Positions 47,620 through 56,886 of a stretch of 64,000 bases of DNA are shown piece by piece. The stretch comes from Lycium barbarum. Lineage: Eukaryota > Streptophyta > Magnoliopsida > Solanales > Solanaceae. The stretch is from assembly GCF_019175385.1 (NCBI RefSeq), contig NC_083338.1, positions 87,627,777 to 87,691,776 of the forward strand, written 5' to 3'. The position numbers and the translations under genes are program-made. Numbering within the stretch: position 1 is the stretch's first letter; each line of letters opens with the position of its first letter. The notes under the pieces were generated by a model that searched no databases, was not told where the DNA came from, and was given only the letters and a program-made list of their open reading frames with translations.

Positions 47620-47875
47620 CCCGATTTCTATTATTGAATCACCATCATCTTTATCGTCATCACTATTATCATCGTCATCGTTATCATCATCACCATTATC
47701 ATCGTCATCATTATTGTTATCACTAATATCGTCGTCATTATTATCATTATCACTATTAACATCGTCACCGTTATCATTATCACTATTAACATCGTCACCG
47801 TTATCATTATCACTATTATAGTCGTCGTCATTATCATCATCACTATTATTGTCGTCGTGCTCGTAACATATCTGT
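47620..47875. repeat. ATC/GTC trinucleotide-type satellite in LTR
   Basis: About 250 bp of imperfect repeats of ATCATCGTCATC/ACTATTATC type, with a longer exact repeat (TTATCATTATCACTATTAAC and CATCGTCACCG). The family-1 LTRs near 3900 lack it, so it is a local expansion. Confidence 0.85.
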
Positions 47876-49283
47876 TACCTTTATCTCATATGAAACCCCC
47901 TATGAACATAGACTCGTAATTTTTCGGAACATTGGTCATAGGACATACATTAGAGCTTATAGACAATCTCTAACAACATTGGGGTGACATAAGGTCGAGA
48001 ACCGCCGATTACATTATGGAGTGATCATATTCATCATATCTCACCTTGAAGGAACTAACATTTTAAGGTGAGTGTACACCATGAACAACATCAAAGGATC
48101 TTAAATGGGATCATTAACTTCATAGACATCATATCTTGCTTTAGAATCTCTAGGCTTAAACTTATCATCATTATTATCGTATTCATGATATATTTCTCAA
48201 CTTTATCTCATAAGAAGCTCTTTATCAACTTCAACTCATAGTTCCCGGAATGTAAGAAAGTCATGGAGAAGTAGGGAAAATAATATCATAGGAATCATAA
48301 AAGGATCATTAGCTTCGTAGGAATGTCATATCATGAGCTTGAGGACTTCTAGACTTAGATTCATCATCAGTATTGTCATGCTCATAGCGTATCTATTTTC
48401 TTTATCTTGTATGAAGCTCTTTATAATCGTAGACTCATAATTTCCGATATATAGGAAAATCATAGAAAGATAGGAGGATTCATGCTATAGAAATCATGCC
48501 TTAGAAAGAATGGACTAGCCTTACATACCTTTTCCTTTAGCTATTCTACCGCTTGATCGTTCTCCTTCAATGCTCACGTCTTTACCTTCAAGGGAGTTCG
48601 TATTAATATTAGCTAGACGATTATAAAAACGTGCTTACTAAAGCTAGAGAAAATTGGGCAACATTTCCTTTGTTTATACAACTTTTCTCATATTACATAT
48701 CAACTCCAAAACGTCAATAACAATATCCATAATATCATACTCAATAATCTTCATCAACCATACATTATTCAATTCTCCTACTTCCATTTCAAGGGCATCC
48801 ATAACCATGGTCATAATACAACATTACCTTCATCCCCATATAATATTTCTCCTATGTTCTTAATATCATTTATAACATAACTATACTCGTATCATACAAA
48901 GAATCATGATTCATATTAAGGTACTACTAAAAAATGTCACTATTCTCATATTTGTAACCCATTTTCTATTTCCTTCTATAATCCAAGTCTTTCAACTCCT
49001 CAATACTCTAATAACATGAATTGATCATGAAACTTACCTTTGATAGTATGAGAATGAGCTTTAGGTGGAAACACTTCACTTGAGCAAAACCCTAGTTGCA
49101 CTTCCAAAGAGATTTCTTGTCTTGGATGAACCCTAGTGAGTTTCTTGCACTTGATTTCCTTGGTTTGATGAAGTTGATCCTTAATTTCTCTTGGATTCTT
49201 GTAGAAGAAGTGTGGAGAGTGTTCTAGAGAGTTCTTGAGGTGTGGAGAGAAAATGAGAATGAAATAAATGAACTTGGGGCGCT

Positions 49284-49292
49284 CTTTTTATA
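49284..49292 (-). promoter_or_regulatory. TATA-like box of the 46.5-kb LTR
   Basis: TATAAAAAG on the minus strand. It lies about 45 bp downstream, in element orientation, of the nearest palindrome (centre 49337), so the array sits in U3 immediately upstream of the likely start site. Confidence 0.6.
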
Positions 49293-49332
49293 AAATAAAA
49301 ATCTGTCCCGACATTATTATACGGACACTTAT

Positions 49333-49542
49333 ACGGTCCGTATAAATTTATACGGTCCGTATAAGTGACCGTGAAATCATCCCAACCGGACTTCACTTCT
49401 GTAATCATTATACAACACATTATACGGTTCGTATAATTTTATACGGTCCGTAGAAGTGACCGTATAATCCCATCAGTGAGGGACCTTCACTGTGACGATT
49501 CTGCGGACCATTATACGGACCGTATAACATTATACGGACCAT
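49333..49542. promoter_or_regulatory. Array of paired ACGG-N-CCGT palindromes
   Basis: Six palindromes in three pairs have centres at 49337/49356, 49428/49447 and 49519/49538. Within each pair the spacing is 19 bp; between pairs it is 91 bp twice. Flanks are mostly TAT/ATA. A regulatory role is inferred from the symmetry, spacing and position upstream of the TATA-like box. Confidence 0.75.
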
Positions 49543-49899
49543 ATAATCAGCCGTGTGACCCATCTTTTCTCTGATCTTGTTCTCGTCACTTCGTTTGATC
49601 TCCAATCCTTATGGAACCTTCTTGATACTTGTTTAACACCTCGTTAACAATCTAAGGGACATTATAACTCTTCTCTAAGACATCATTAAGCCATTATTAA
49701 TTCGATACACGTAAATCTTGCCCGACACACAACATATACCTTGCTTTCCTTAGCAACTTTCTTCTCCTACCTCAAATATCTTTGAAATCTCATTTAGAAT
49801 CATCAAATGTTATTTCTTACTTATCAAAGCATCATATACGTCGTGCCCTTCGTCAGTCTATTCACTGTGCATGAACGAAAAATTTTCTGAGGTGTAACA

Positions 49900-50426
49900 G
49901 TTAAGGCTAATCCTTCCTTCTTTTGCCCTGATCCAAGTAAACGAGACGTTAACAAAATGTTATTCCATAAATTGGATCTACTCTTGAAAGCTGAAAATGT
50001 CCATGTTGTTCATTCCTATGAAATGTAGTTCAAGCATGTCTAAATATATAATTCCTAAATCCCCGAGGCATATGATGATGGTGTTAATGTACATAATGAT
50101 ATTCAGAGGATTAACAACCTTACGTCACTCCGAAAGGTTCAAAATGTAATCCATGCCAGCAGTATGTATATATAGTTTTACTACTTACCACCGAGCTATA
50201 ATCGGTTGGGTAGGCACCTATTGTGCATATATATATATATATATATGTATCCTTATATACCACCGAGCTACAGCCGGTTGGGCAGTTACGCATTTACTAT
50301 CGTGCTACGATCGGTTTGGCAGTTACGCATTTACCACCGAGCTACGGTCGGTCGGGTAGTTACCACTGATCAGTTGGGCAATCGAGTAGTTAGAGTTACG
50401 ACATGGATATAGTCTCATAGAGTGAC
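49900..50426 (+). repeat. Plus-strand LTR fragment with dyad minisatellite
   Basis: Resumes the LTR interrupted at 46543 (GTTAAGGCTAATCC). It contains ACCTTACGTCACTCC, conserved in the plus LTRs, and then about four units around TACCACCGAGCTACGGTCGG (50180-50390). It is cut at 50427 by the chromovirus; GTGAC (50422-50426) is the likely target copy. Confidence 0.65.
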
Positions 50427-53389
50427 TATCATGACCCATTTAGCCTAGGCCGTACGGGCACTTACCTTCTCACTTCGGTAAGCGAACCCTCATCCCAACA
50501 ATGAACCAATACATAAATTGAAGAAAATTAAGTAGCGAAAATAACAGATACGTAAGTCTCATGATATATACAGATAGATAGTAGTAAAAAGTGCGGAAGA
50601 CAATAAATACCCCCAGAGTCTAGTCTGAATAATATAAGAGCATCTAGGGAGAATAATATAATCTGGAAGTACTAATGCATAATATCTATGTCTTTGGAAT
50701 AAAAGTAAGACATATAATAAGAAAGTCTTCAAGGTCAGCGGACACTGTGCTCACCCTGGAAACTCGAGTGGAAGCTGAAGAGTCGATCAGCCACGGGTCA
50801 GAGAAGTAGATCTGACCTGGTACTCTGCATTCATAAAAGAATGCAGCAAGTGCAGGTCAGTACAAACAACAGTACTGGTCGGCATCATCGGCCAACTAAG
50901 CACAGTTAACACAATTTAGATAATAAAGCAGATAAGCAAATAAACCAGCCAATATAATCGCAACCGAGTATCCGTCATCACCTATGTAAACATCTAAACC
51001 CGAATATGTCAAGTATGAATATATCCGATCCAATTCAATCATCACAATCCAATCATCACAATCCGATCATCACAATCCAATCACCAAATATCTCAATCAA
51101 GTCATGATGTAATGCAGTGCAATAATGGTATGAATGCGATGCCATGCCATGCAAATGAGGTGTACACATGAACTCCGTACGGAAATATCGACGTTTCGGT
51201 AGCACAACCCAGCGTGACTCATGAAGTCTAAGTTTCACCCGTCCTGGATCTTTTCCCTACAGACAGATGGGACCCTGGCTAATTGCTCACAGGGAGAGTC
51301 TCACTGGCACCACCATGAGGGACCCACAGAGTCCATGCACTAACAACGATTCCGGGATATTATTAGAATCGGCCATGCAATAATGATACCGGAATAGATC
51401 ATCGGTCATCGGCCATCTCACAGTCACTCAAGTAAAAGAGTCTGTCAAATATCAGTTTCACACAATCAACAATTCCAGAATTGAACCTCGGACATCGGCC
51501 TTCTCACAATCACTCAAGTAAAAGAGTTCATCAAAGTATCAGTTTCATATAATCAACGATTCTGGAATGGATCTTCGGACATCAGCCTTTTCACAATCAC
51601 TCAAGTAAAGAGTTTATTAAAATATCAGTTCCGCTCAATCAACGATACCGGATCATCACCGAGTATCAGCCATGCATCATGAATATGAGAGCATGCGTGC
51701 AATGACTATGTAAATCGATCATCACAAGTACCACAATGGGGTACGCCAACAAGTATCACATCACAATACCAACAATGGGTATGCCAACATATATCAATAA
51801 CTCAAGTACCACCAGTGGGTACGCCAACAATATATCCAAGTACATATACCAACAACAGGTATGTCAATTTTATCCAAATCAAGACGACAAAATAGAATTC
51901 GATATCTACCAAATACACATGGCGTCAAGCCAACACAATTGAATAAGAAAAGCACACATAACGGGGTGGCTAGTCCTAACACACATCAGGGCCCAACCTA
52001 AGGCAATATCCATCCCAACTTCATACCCGAAGGTTCACATGCTGTCTCCGACATTATAGTCAAAATATGTGATTCACTATATGAAGTCTTACCAAAGGTA
52101 AGCCATAACCTACCTAGATGGCCGAACCGCAACACCAACAACTCACTTCTTTGCCTTGCCCTTCCGCTGAAGCTCAGAACCAAAGTAGTTTAAGCATAAT
52201 CGAATTCTATATTAGAAATCATGAAGAATGATACTAATATTGTTACTATTTCAATTCGGTCCATTTTAACCCTAGAAATTGGGGAAAAGGGCCACAAGGG
52301 CAAAACGGAAAATTCGGGGGCAAAATACCAAATTAAGCACTAGGTAATCATAACCCAACCACCAATTGTTGATTTAGCTCAAGGATTAGCCTAAATTTTA
52401 ATTTCATGCAAAACCCCCAAATTGGGTATAAACCTTAAGTCTTTGATTCCAAAATTCAATGTTAAAAGTGGAAGATCTATGATTAATGAGCCTAGATTAG
52501 TCAATATCTAACGGAACATCACCAATTTATTCATTAATAATCCTAGGAACAATGTTCTTCCAAACCTTCTTTCAACTCTTACCACCATGGGTTTATTAAG
52601 GGAAAAGGGGGGAATCTAACATGATTATGGTTTAAAGTAAGAATGAAGAAATGAGTAGGAATTACCTCCAAGATTTTCCTCCAAATATCCTTAAGAGCAG
52701 TTTTTTCAAGCTCAAATATCGAAATGGGGTAAAATGAGGGTCTAGGGCTTTTTAACACTTCATTAATATTATTAACTACCCGTCACCCGTTGTAGCGGTA
52801 CTGGGACCGCCTTAGAGACCACCTGACCACTTCAGCGGGCAAGCCTAAATGGCTCAGGCCGCTTCAGCGGCAGGGCTACCGCCCCAGCGGTGCTGGTGCC
52901 GCCAAAATCGGGCACCAGACACCAGAAGCTTAGCCCAGGTTCTCCTTTTGATCTAATTTTTTGGCTAATTCTTGAGGCCATCTGCTCACATACCAGACAC
53001 ATAGTCCCACATAAAAACGCGCTACGAACACGCCTGTGGCTTCGAAATTCCCAACGGAGGTCTCGTTGACCGAGTCAACCCCCGGTGCCTTAATTCTAAT
53101 TTCTTATCCCATGTCTCGAAATGCATAACCAAATACACATACAAGTTTTAAACGACCATCCGGACCGCTCAGAATCGACGAAATTCCGAAAAAGGTTCGT
53201 TTGCCCAAAAGTCAACTTTGGGTCAATCATTTTTCACTTTAAACTGATATTTTCACAAAAAAGCTCGAATCCGGCCTAGACACCTCGGGAAGCGTGTTAA
53301 CTGTCCCCTCGGGTCAAAAATGAACTAATCAATGCTAAAAAATGGGCGAAAACGTCGAAGAGACTATAACGACCAAACGGATCGTTACA
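50427..53389 (-). repeat. 3' LTR of decayed chromovirus
   Basis: About 2,963 bp from TATCATGACCC (50427; the other LTR has TGTGACGACCC) to ATCGTTACA (53389), complement of the TGTAACGAT start. Next to the coding end, the final stop TAA lies inside the LTR start. It holds a perfect 8-bp stem CTGCATTC/GAATGCAG (50825-50846) followed by AGTAC/GTACT (50859-50876). Repeats of CTCAAGTAAAAGAGT near 51428-51610 and tandem GGGTATGCCAACA-type units near 51735-51870 are present. Aligned stretches differ visibly from the 5' LTR, so the insertion is not recent. Confidence 0.82.
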
Positions 53390-54220
53390 TCAGATACCAT
53401 TTGAACCGTTGCTCGTCTTCGAGCGAAGAAAAGAAGGAAGGTAGGGAAATACCTAAATCAGTGAACAACTGGGGATATCGGCTACGCATATCGGACTCAG
53501 TTTCCCAAGTAGCCTCTTTCACAGGACGGTGCTTCCATTGCACCTTCACAGATGAAATCTTCTTTGACCTCAACTTCCGAACCTGCCTATCTAAGATCGC
53601 GATAGGTTCCTCCTCATAAGTCAAATTCTCATCAAGCAATATAGAATCCCAATGGACAATGTAGGTACCATCGGAATGGTATTTCTTCAGCATCGAAACA
53701 TGAAAGACCGGATGAACTCCCGCCAAGCCTGGCGGCAATGCTAACTCATAAGCTACATCACCGATACTATCCACAATCTCAAGCGGACCAATGTACCTGG
53801 GGCTCAACTTGCTCCTCTTACCAAACCTCATAACACTCTTCATGGGTGAAACTTTCAATAGAACTTGGTCACCAATAGGAAGCTTCAAATTCCGTACCTT
53901 CCGGTCCGCATACATCTTCTGCCGACTCTGAGCTGCCACGAGCCTGGCCTGAATAACTCTCACTCTATCAAGGGACTCTCTCAAAGGATCCATGCTCCCA
54001 GGTCAAGCCTCGAACCCATCCAACCAACCAATCGAAGATCTACACCACCTACCATATAAGGCCTCAAAAGGCGCCATACCAATATTCGAATGATAACTGT
54101 TATTGTATGCAAACTCTAAGTGCAAGTGCTGATCCCAATTACCACCAAAGTTAATAACACACGCTCTCAACGTGTCCTCGAGAACCTGAATGGTCCGCTC
54201 GGACTGGCCATCGGTCTGGG
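53385..54220 (-). pseudogene. pol: Chromovirus integrase C-terminus and chromodomain
   Basis: The open frame 53993-53385 gives a GPY/F-type segment (LSPRYIGPLEIVDSIGDVAY) followed by HPVFHVSMLKKY and a chromodomain-like end (SSVKVQWKHRPVKEATWE, then YPQLF). In this family the chromodomain helps direct integration to chromatin. The Met at 53993 is not a real start. The same frame reads upstream across a TGA near 54005, where an Arg codon (CGA) is likely ancestral, to a frameshift at about 54217-54221. The final stop overlaps the LTR start. The chromodomain looks like the divergent Tekay/Del or Reina type, which is a family inference. Confidence 0.8.
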
Positions 54221-54511
54221 ATGGAAAGTTGTACTAAAGTCCCATCGGGTACCCAACTCGTCATGAAATGCTCTCCAAAATCGAGAATTGAAGATAGTAC
54301 CCCGATCAGATACAATAGAAATATGGATCCCATGCAATCTCACAATATCCCGAATATACATCTTGGCTAACTTTTCCGCGGTATAGGAAGCCTGAACCGG
54401 AACAAAGTGAACAGACTTAGTCAACCGATCCACTATCACCCAAATAGAATCAAACTTGCCAAGGGTCTTCGGAAGACCCGTGCCAAAATTCATGGTAATC
54501 CTTTCCCACTT
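54167..54511 (-). pseudogene. pol: Chromovirus integrase catalytic core
   Basis: The frame 54493-54167 contains FDSIWVIVDRLTKSVHFVPV and SIVSDRGTIFNSRFW, the region of the first and second catalytic Asp residues; the usual MDF reads MNF. The part with the catalytic Glu is displaced into another frame by a one-base loss in a C run at about 54217-54221. It is separated from the integrase zinc finger upstream by a TGA at 54512-54514, probably a former Trp codon. Integrase would insert the cDNA into the host genome; this copy cannot make it. Confidence 0.8.
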
Positions 54512-55618
54512 TCACTCAAGAATGGGCATTCTCTGAAGCACCCCACTGGGTCGCTGGTGCTCATACTTTTCCTTTTGACAATTTCCACACTTAGCTATAA
54601 AATCAACTATATCTCTCTTCATACGATGCCACCAACAGTGCTGTCTCAAGTCACGGTACATCTTACTCACTCCTGGATGGATGGAATAGCGAGAGCTATG
54701 GGCCTCAGATAAAATCAACTGAATTAGATCACCAACACGAGGAACGCACATGCGTCCTCTGATCCTCAGAATGCCCTCAAAATCCATCACGACCTCCTTG
54801 GCCTCCCCTCTCGAAACCCTATCTCGAATTTTGCTCAACTGAGCATCCTCAAACTGATGAGCCTTGATCTGATCCAATAACGATGACCTCGCCTCTATAC
54901 AAGCTAAGATCCTGCCTGGGGCTGAAATATCAAGATGGACGAAACTGCTGGCCAGAGTCTGAACCTCCATGGCCAACAGATGCTCTGAAACAATCAATCG
55001 AGCTAAACTCCCCATACTCACTGCCTTGCGACTCAAGGCATCAACCACCACATTGTCTTTTCCAGGGTGATACAGAATAGAGATGTCATAGTCCTTCAGG
55101 AGCTCCATCCATCGGCGCTGCTTGGAATTAAGATCTCTCTGGGTAAACACTTGCTGAAGGCTACGATGATCGGTAAAAACCTCACAGTGGACACAGTACA
55201 AGTAATGCCTCCAAAGCTTCAAGGCGAAGACTACGACCAACAACTCCATGTCATGGGTAGGGTAATTCTGCTCGTGAACTTTCAACTGATGGGAAGCATA
55301 AGCTATTACTCTGCCTTCCTGCATCAACACCACACCCAAACCCATACGGGAAGGATCACGATAGATAACGAAGTCCTTACCTTCCACGGGTAAGGCCAGG
55401 ATCGAGGCTGTGGTCAGAAGAAGCTTGAGCTTTTGGAAGCTCTCCTCACAATCATCCGTCCACTGGAAGGGAACATCCTTCTGAGTCAATCTGGTCAAGG
55501 ATGAAGCAATGGCAGCAAAACCCTTCACAAAGCGACGGTAATAACTGACCAAACCCACAAAACTACGAATCTCAGTAACTGTAGTAGGCCTCGCCCAACC
55601 CCTCACAGCCTCAATCTT
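54512..55618 (-). pseudogene. pol: Chromovirus RT thumb, RNase H and integrase zinc finger
   Basis: In order: RT connection (SFVGLVSYYRRFVKGF), RNase H (DPSRMGLGVVLMQ, then DMELLVVVFALK, EVFTDHRSL and VVDALSRK, which hold the expected acidic residues), and the integrase HHCC finger (AHSSRYSIHPG, KCGNCQ). RNase H removes the RNA strand after reverse transcription. A TAG at about 55619-55621 (usual Lys) separates it from the RT core, and a TGA at 54512-54514 ends it. The frame is otherwise open for 364 codons. Confidence 0.85.
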
Positions 55619-56014
55619 CTATGGATCAACCATAATCCCCTCTTTGGACACCACATGGCCCAAGAATGCTACAGACTCCAACCAGAACTCACACTTGGAA
55701 AATTTAGCAAACGAGCTATGTTTCTTCAACAACCCAAGAACGATACGAAGATGGCTCTCATGGTCCTCCCTACTCTTGGAATACACCAAGATGTCATCAA
55801 TAAACACAATCACAAAAGAATCAAGAAACGACCTAAAAATGCCATTCATCAAAGTCATGAATGCTGCCGGGGCATTGGTAAGCCCGAAAGACATCACTAA
55901 AAACTCATAGTGTCCATATCTCATCCGAAAGGCTTTCTTCGGAATATCCTCCGCCCTGATATTCAACTGGTGATAGCCGGAACGCAAATCAATCTTCGAA
56001 AACACCGAAGCACC
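55619..56014 (-). pseudogene. pol: Chromovirus reverse transcriptase core
   Basis: The frame 56005-55619 has [23 protein letters not shown] and [10 protein letters not shown]. The last is the catalytic xxDD box (FIDD), and the first Asp is in the IDLRSGY motif. A TAA just upstream (56015-56017, usual Gln) and a TAG at the end break the polyprotein, but the frame itself is unchanged. Confidence 0.87.
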
Positions 56015-56886
56015 TTAAAGTTGGTCAAATAGATCATCAATACGGGGCATAAGACAATTGTTCCGAATAGTGACCTTATTCAACTGGCAGTAATCAATAT
56101 ACATCCTCATGGTCCCATCTTTCTTCTTCACAAATAACACAGGAGCACCCCAAGGGGAGACGCTCGGTCTAATGAACCCCTTGCTCAATAAATCTTGCAA
56201 TTGTTCCTTAAGCTCCCTCAACTCGGTAGGTGCCATCCGATATAGTGGGATGGAAATGGGACGAGTGCCCGGGTCCACGTCGATACAGAAATCAATGTCG
56301 CGATCGGGTGCCATACCCGGCAAAGCTGACGGAAACACCTCCGCAAACTCGCTCACAATTGGGATAGACTCAAGGGGTGGAGATGCAACAGTCGTATCAC
56401 GAACGTGCGCCAAATACGCTAAACACCCCTTACTTACTAACTTCTTCGCTCGAAGGAAAGAAATGATCTTCTTTGGAGCGGGACTAGGAGTACCTCTCCA
56501 CTCAAGCCTAGGAATGCCTGACATGGCTAAAGTGACAGTCTTGGCGTGACAGTCCAAGATCGCATGATAAGGAGAAAGCCAGGACATACCCAATATAATA
56601 TCAAAGTCCACTATATTCGGAATCATCAAATCTACCCAAGTGTCGTACCCCATGAAAGTAACCAAACAAGACCAGTAGACTCGATCAAAAACAACAAAAT
56701 CTCCGACCGGAGTAGACACATGAACAGGTACATCTATGCTATCATAAGGCAAATCCCAACCAACGACATGAAATGCAGATACATACGAATAAGTGAATCC
56801 AGGATCAAATAACACAGATGCTGCTCTATGACGGGCAGAAATGGTACCTGAGATCACAACATCTGAGGCCTCTGCCTCGAGCCTAC
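56015..56886 (-). pseudogene. pol: Chromovirus protease and RT N-terminus
   Basis: The frame 56857-56015 carries an aspartic protease signature, [12 protein letters not shown] (Asp kept; the usual DSG reads DPG), and [17 protein letters not shown] linker and the RT N-terminus follow ([35 protein letters not shown]). The usual RMCIDYRQLN reads [10 protein letters not shown]. It ends at a TAA. The gag side is separated by a 2.67-kb solo LTR whose target duplication CCTAC is at 56882-56886. Confidence 0.85.

Larger units (their letters stand above)
46544..49899 (-). mobile_element. Solo LTR, family 1, TSD GTTGA/GTTAA
   Basis: A 3,356-bp LTR from TGTCACGACCC to GTGTAACA. Flanks are GTTGA (46539-46543) and GTTAA (49900-49904), one mismatch; the uninterrupted paralogue near 6206 reads GTTAAGGCTAG, supporting GTTAA as the target. 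It contains a GCGTCC/GGACGT stem (46963-46983), an AGTAC/GTACT stem (46985-47001), a tandem repeat (47224-47540), an ATC-type array (47620-47875), a CTCACCTT/AAGGTGAG stem (48040-48072), a TATA-like box on minus (49284-49292) and three 19-bp-spaced palindrome pairs (49333-49542). Confidence 0.88.

Noticed and set aside
47631..47843. Met/Ile/Thr-rich minus frame
   Set aside because: A direct reading of the ATC/GTC repeat; low complexity only.
54407..55393. Plus-strand frames opposite pol (also 56109-56549, 60212-60508)
   Set aside because: Antisense shadows of the integrase, RNase H, RT and gag sequences.
53385..56886. Endogenous pararetrovirus (RT plus Met primer site is also seen in plant pararetroviruses)
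   Set aside because: Integrase, chromodomain, LTRs, polypurine-bounded internal regions in relatives and 5-bp target duplications identify Ty3/gypsy retrotransposons.
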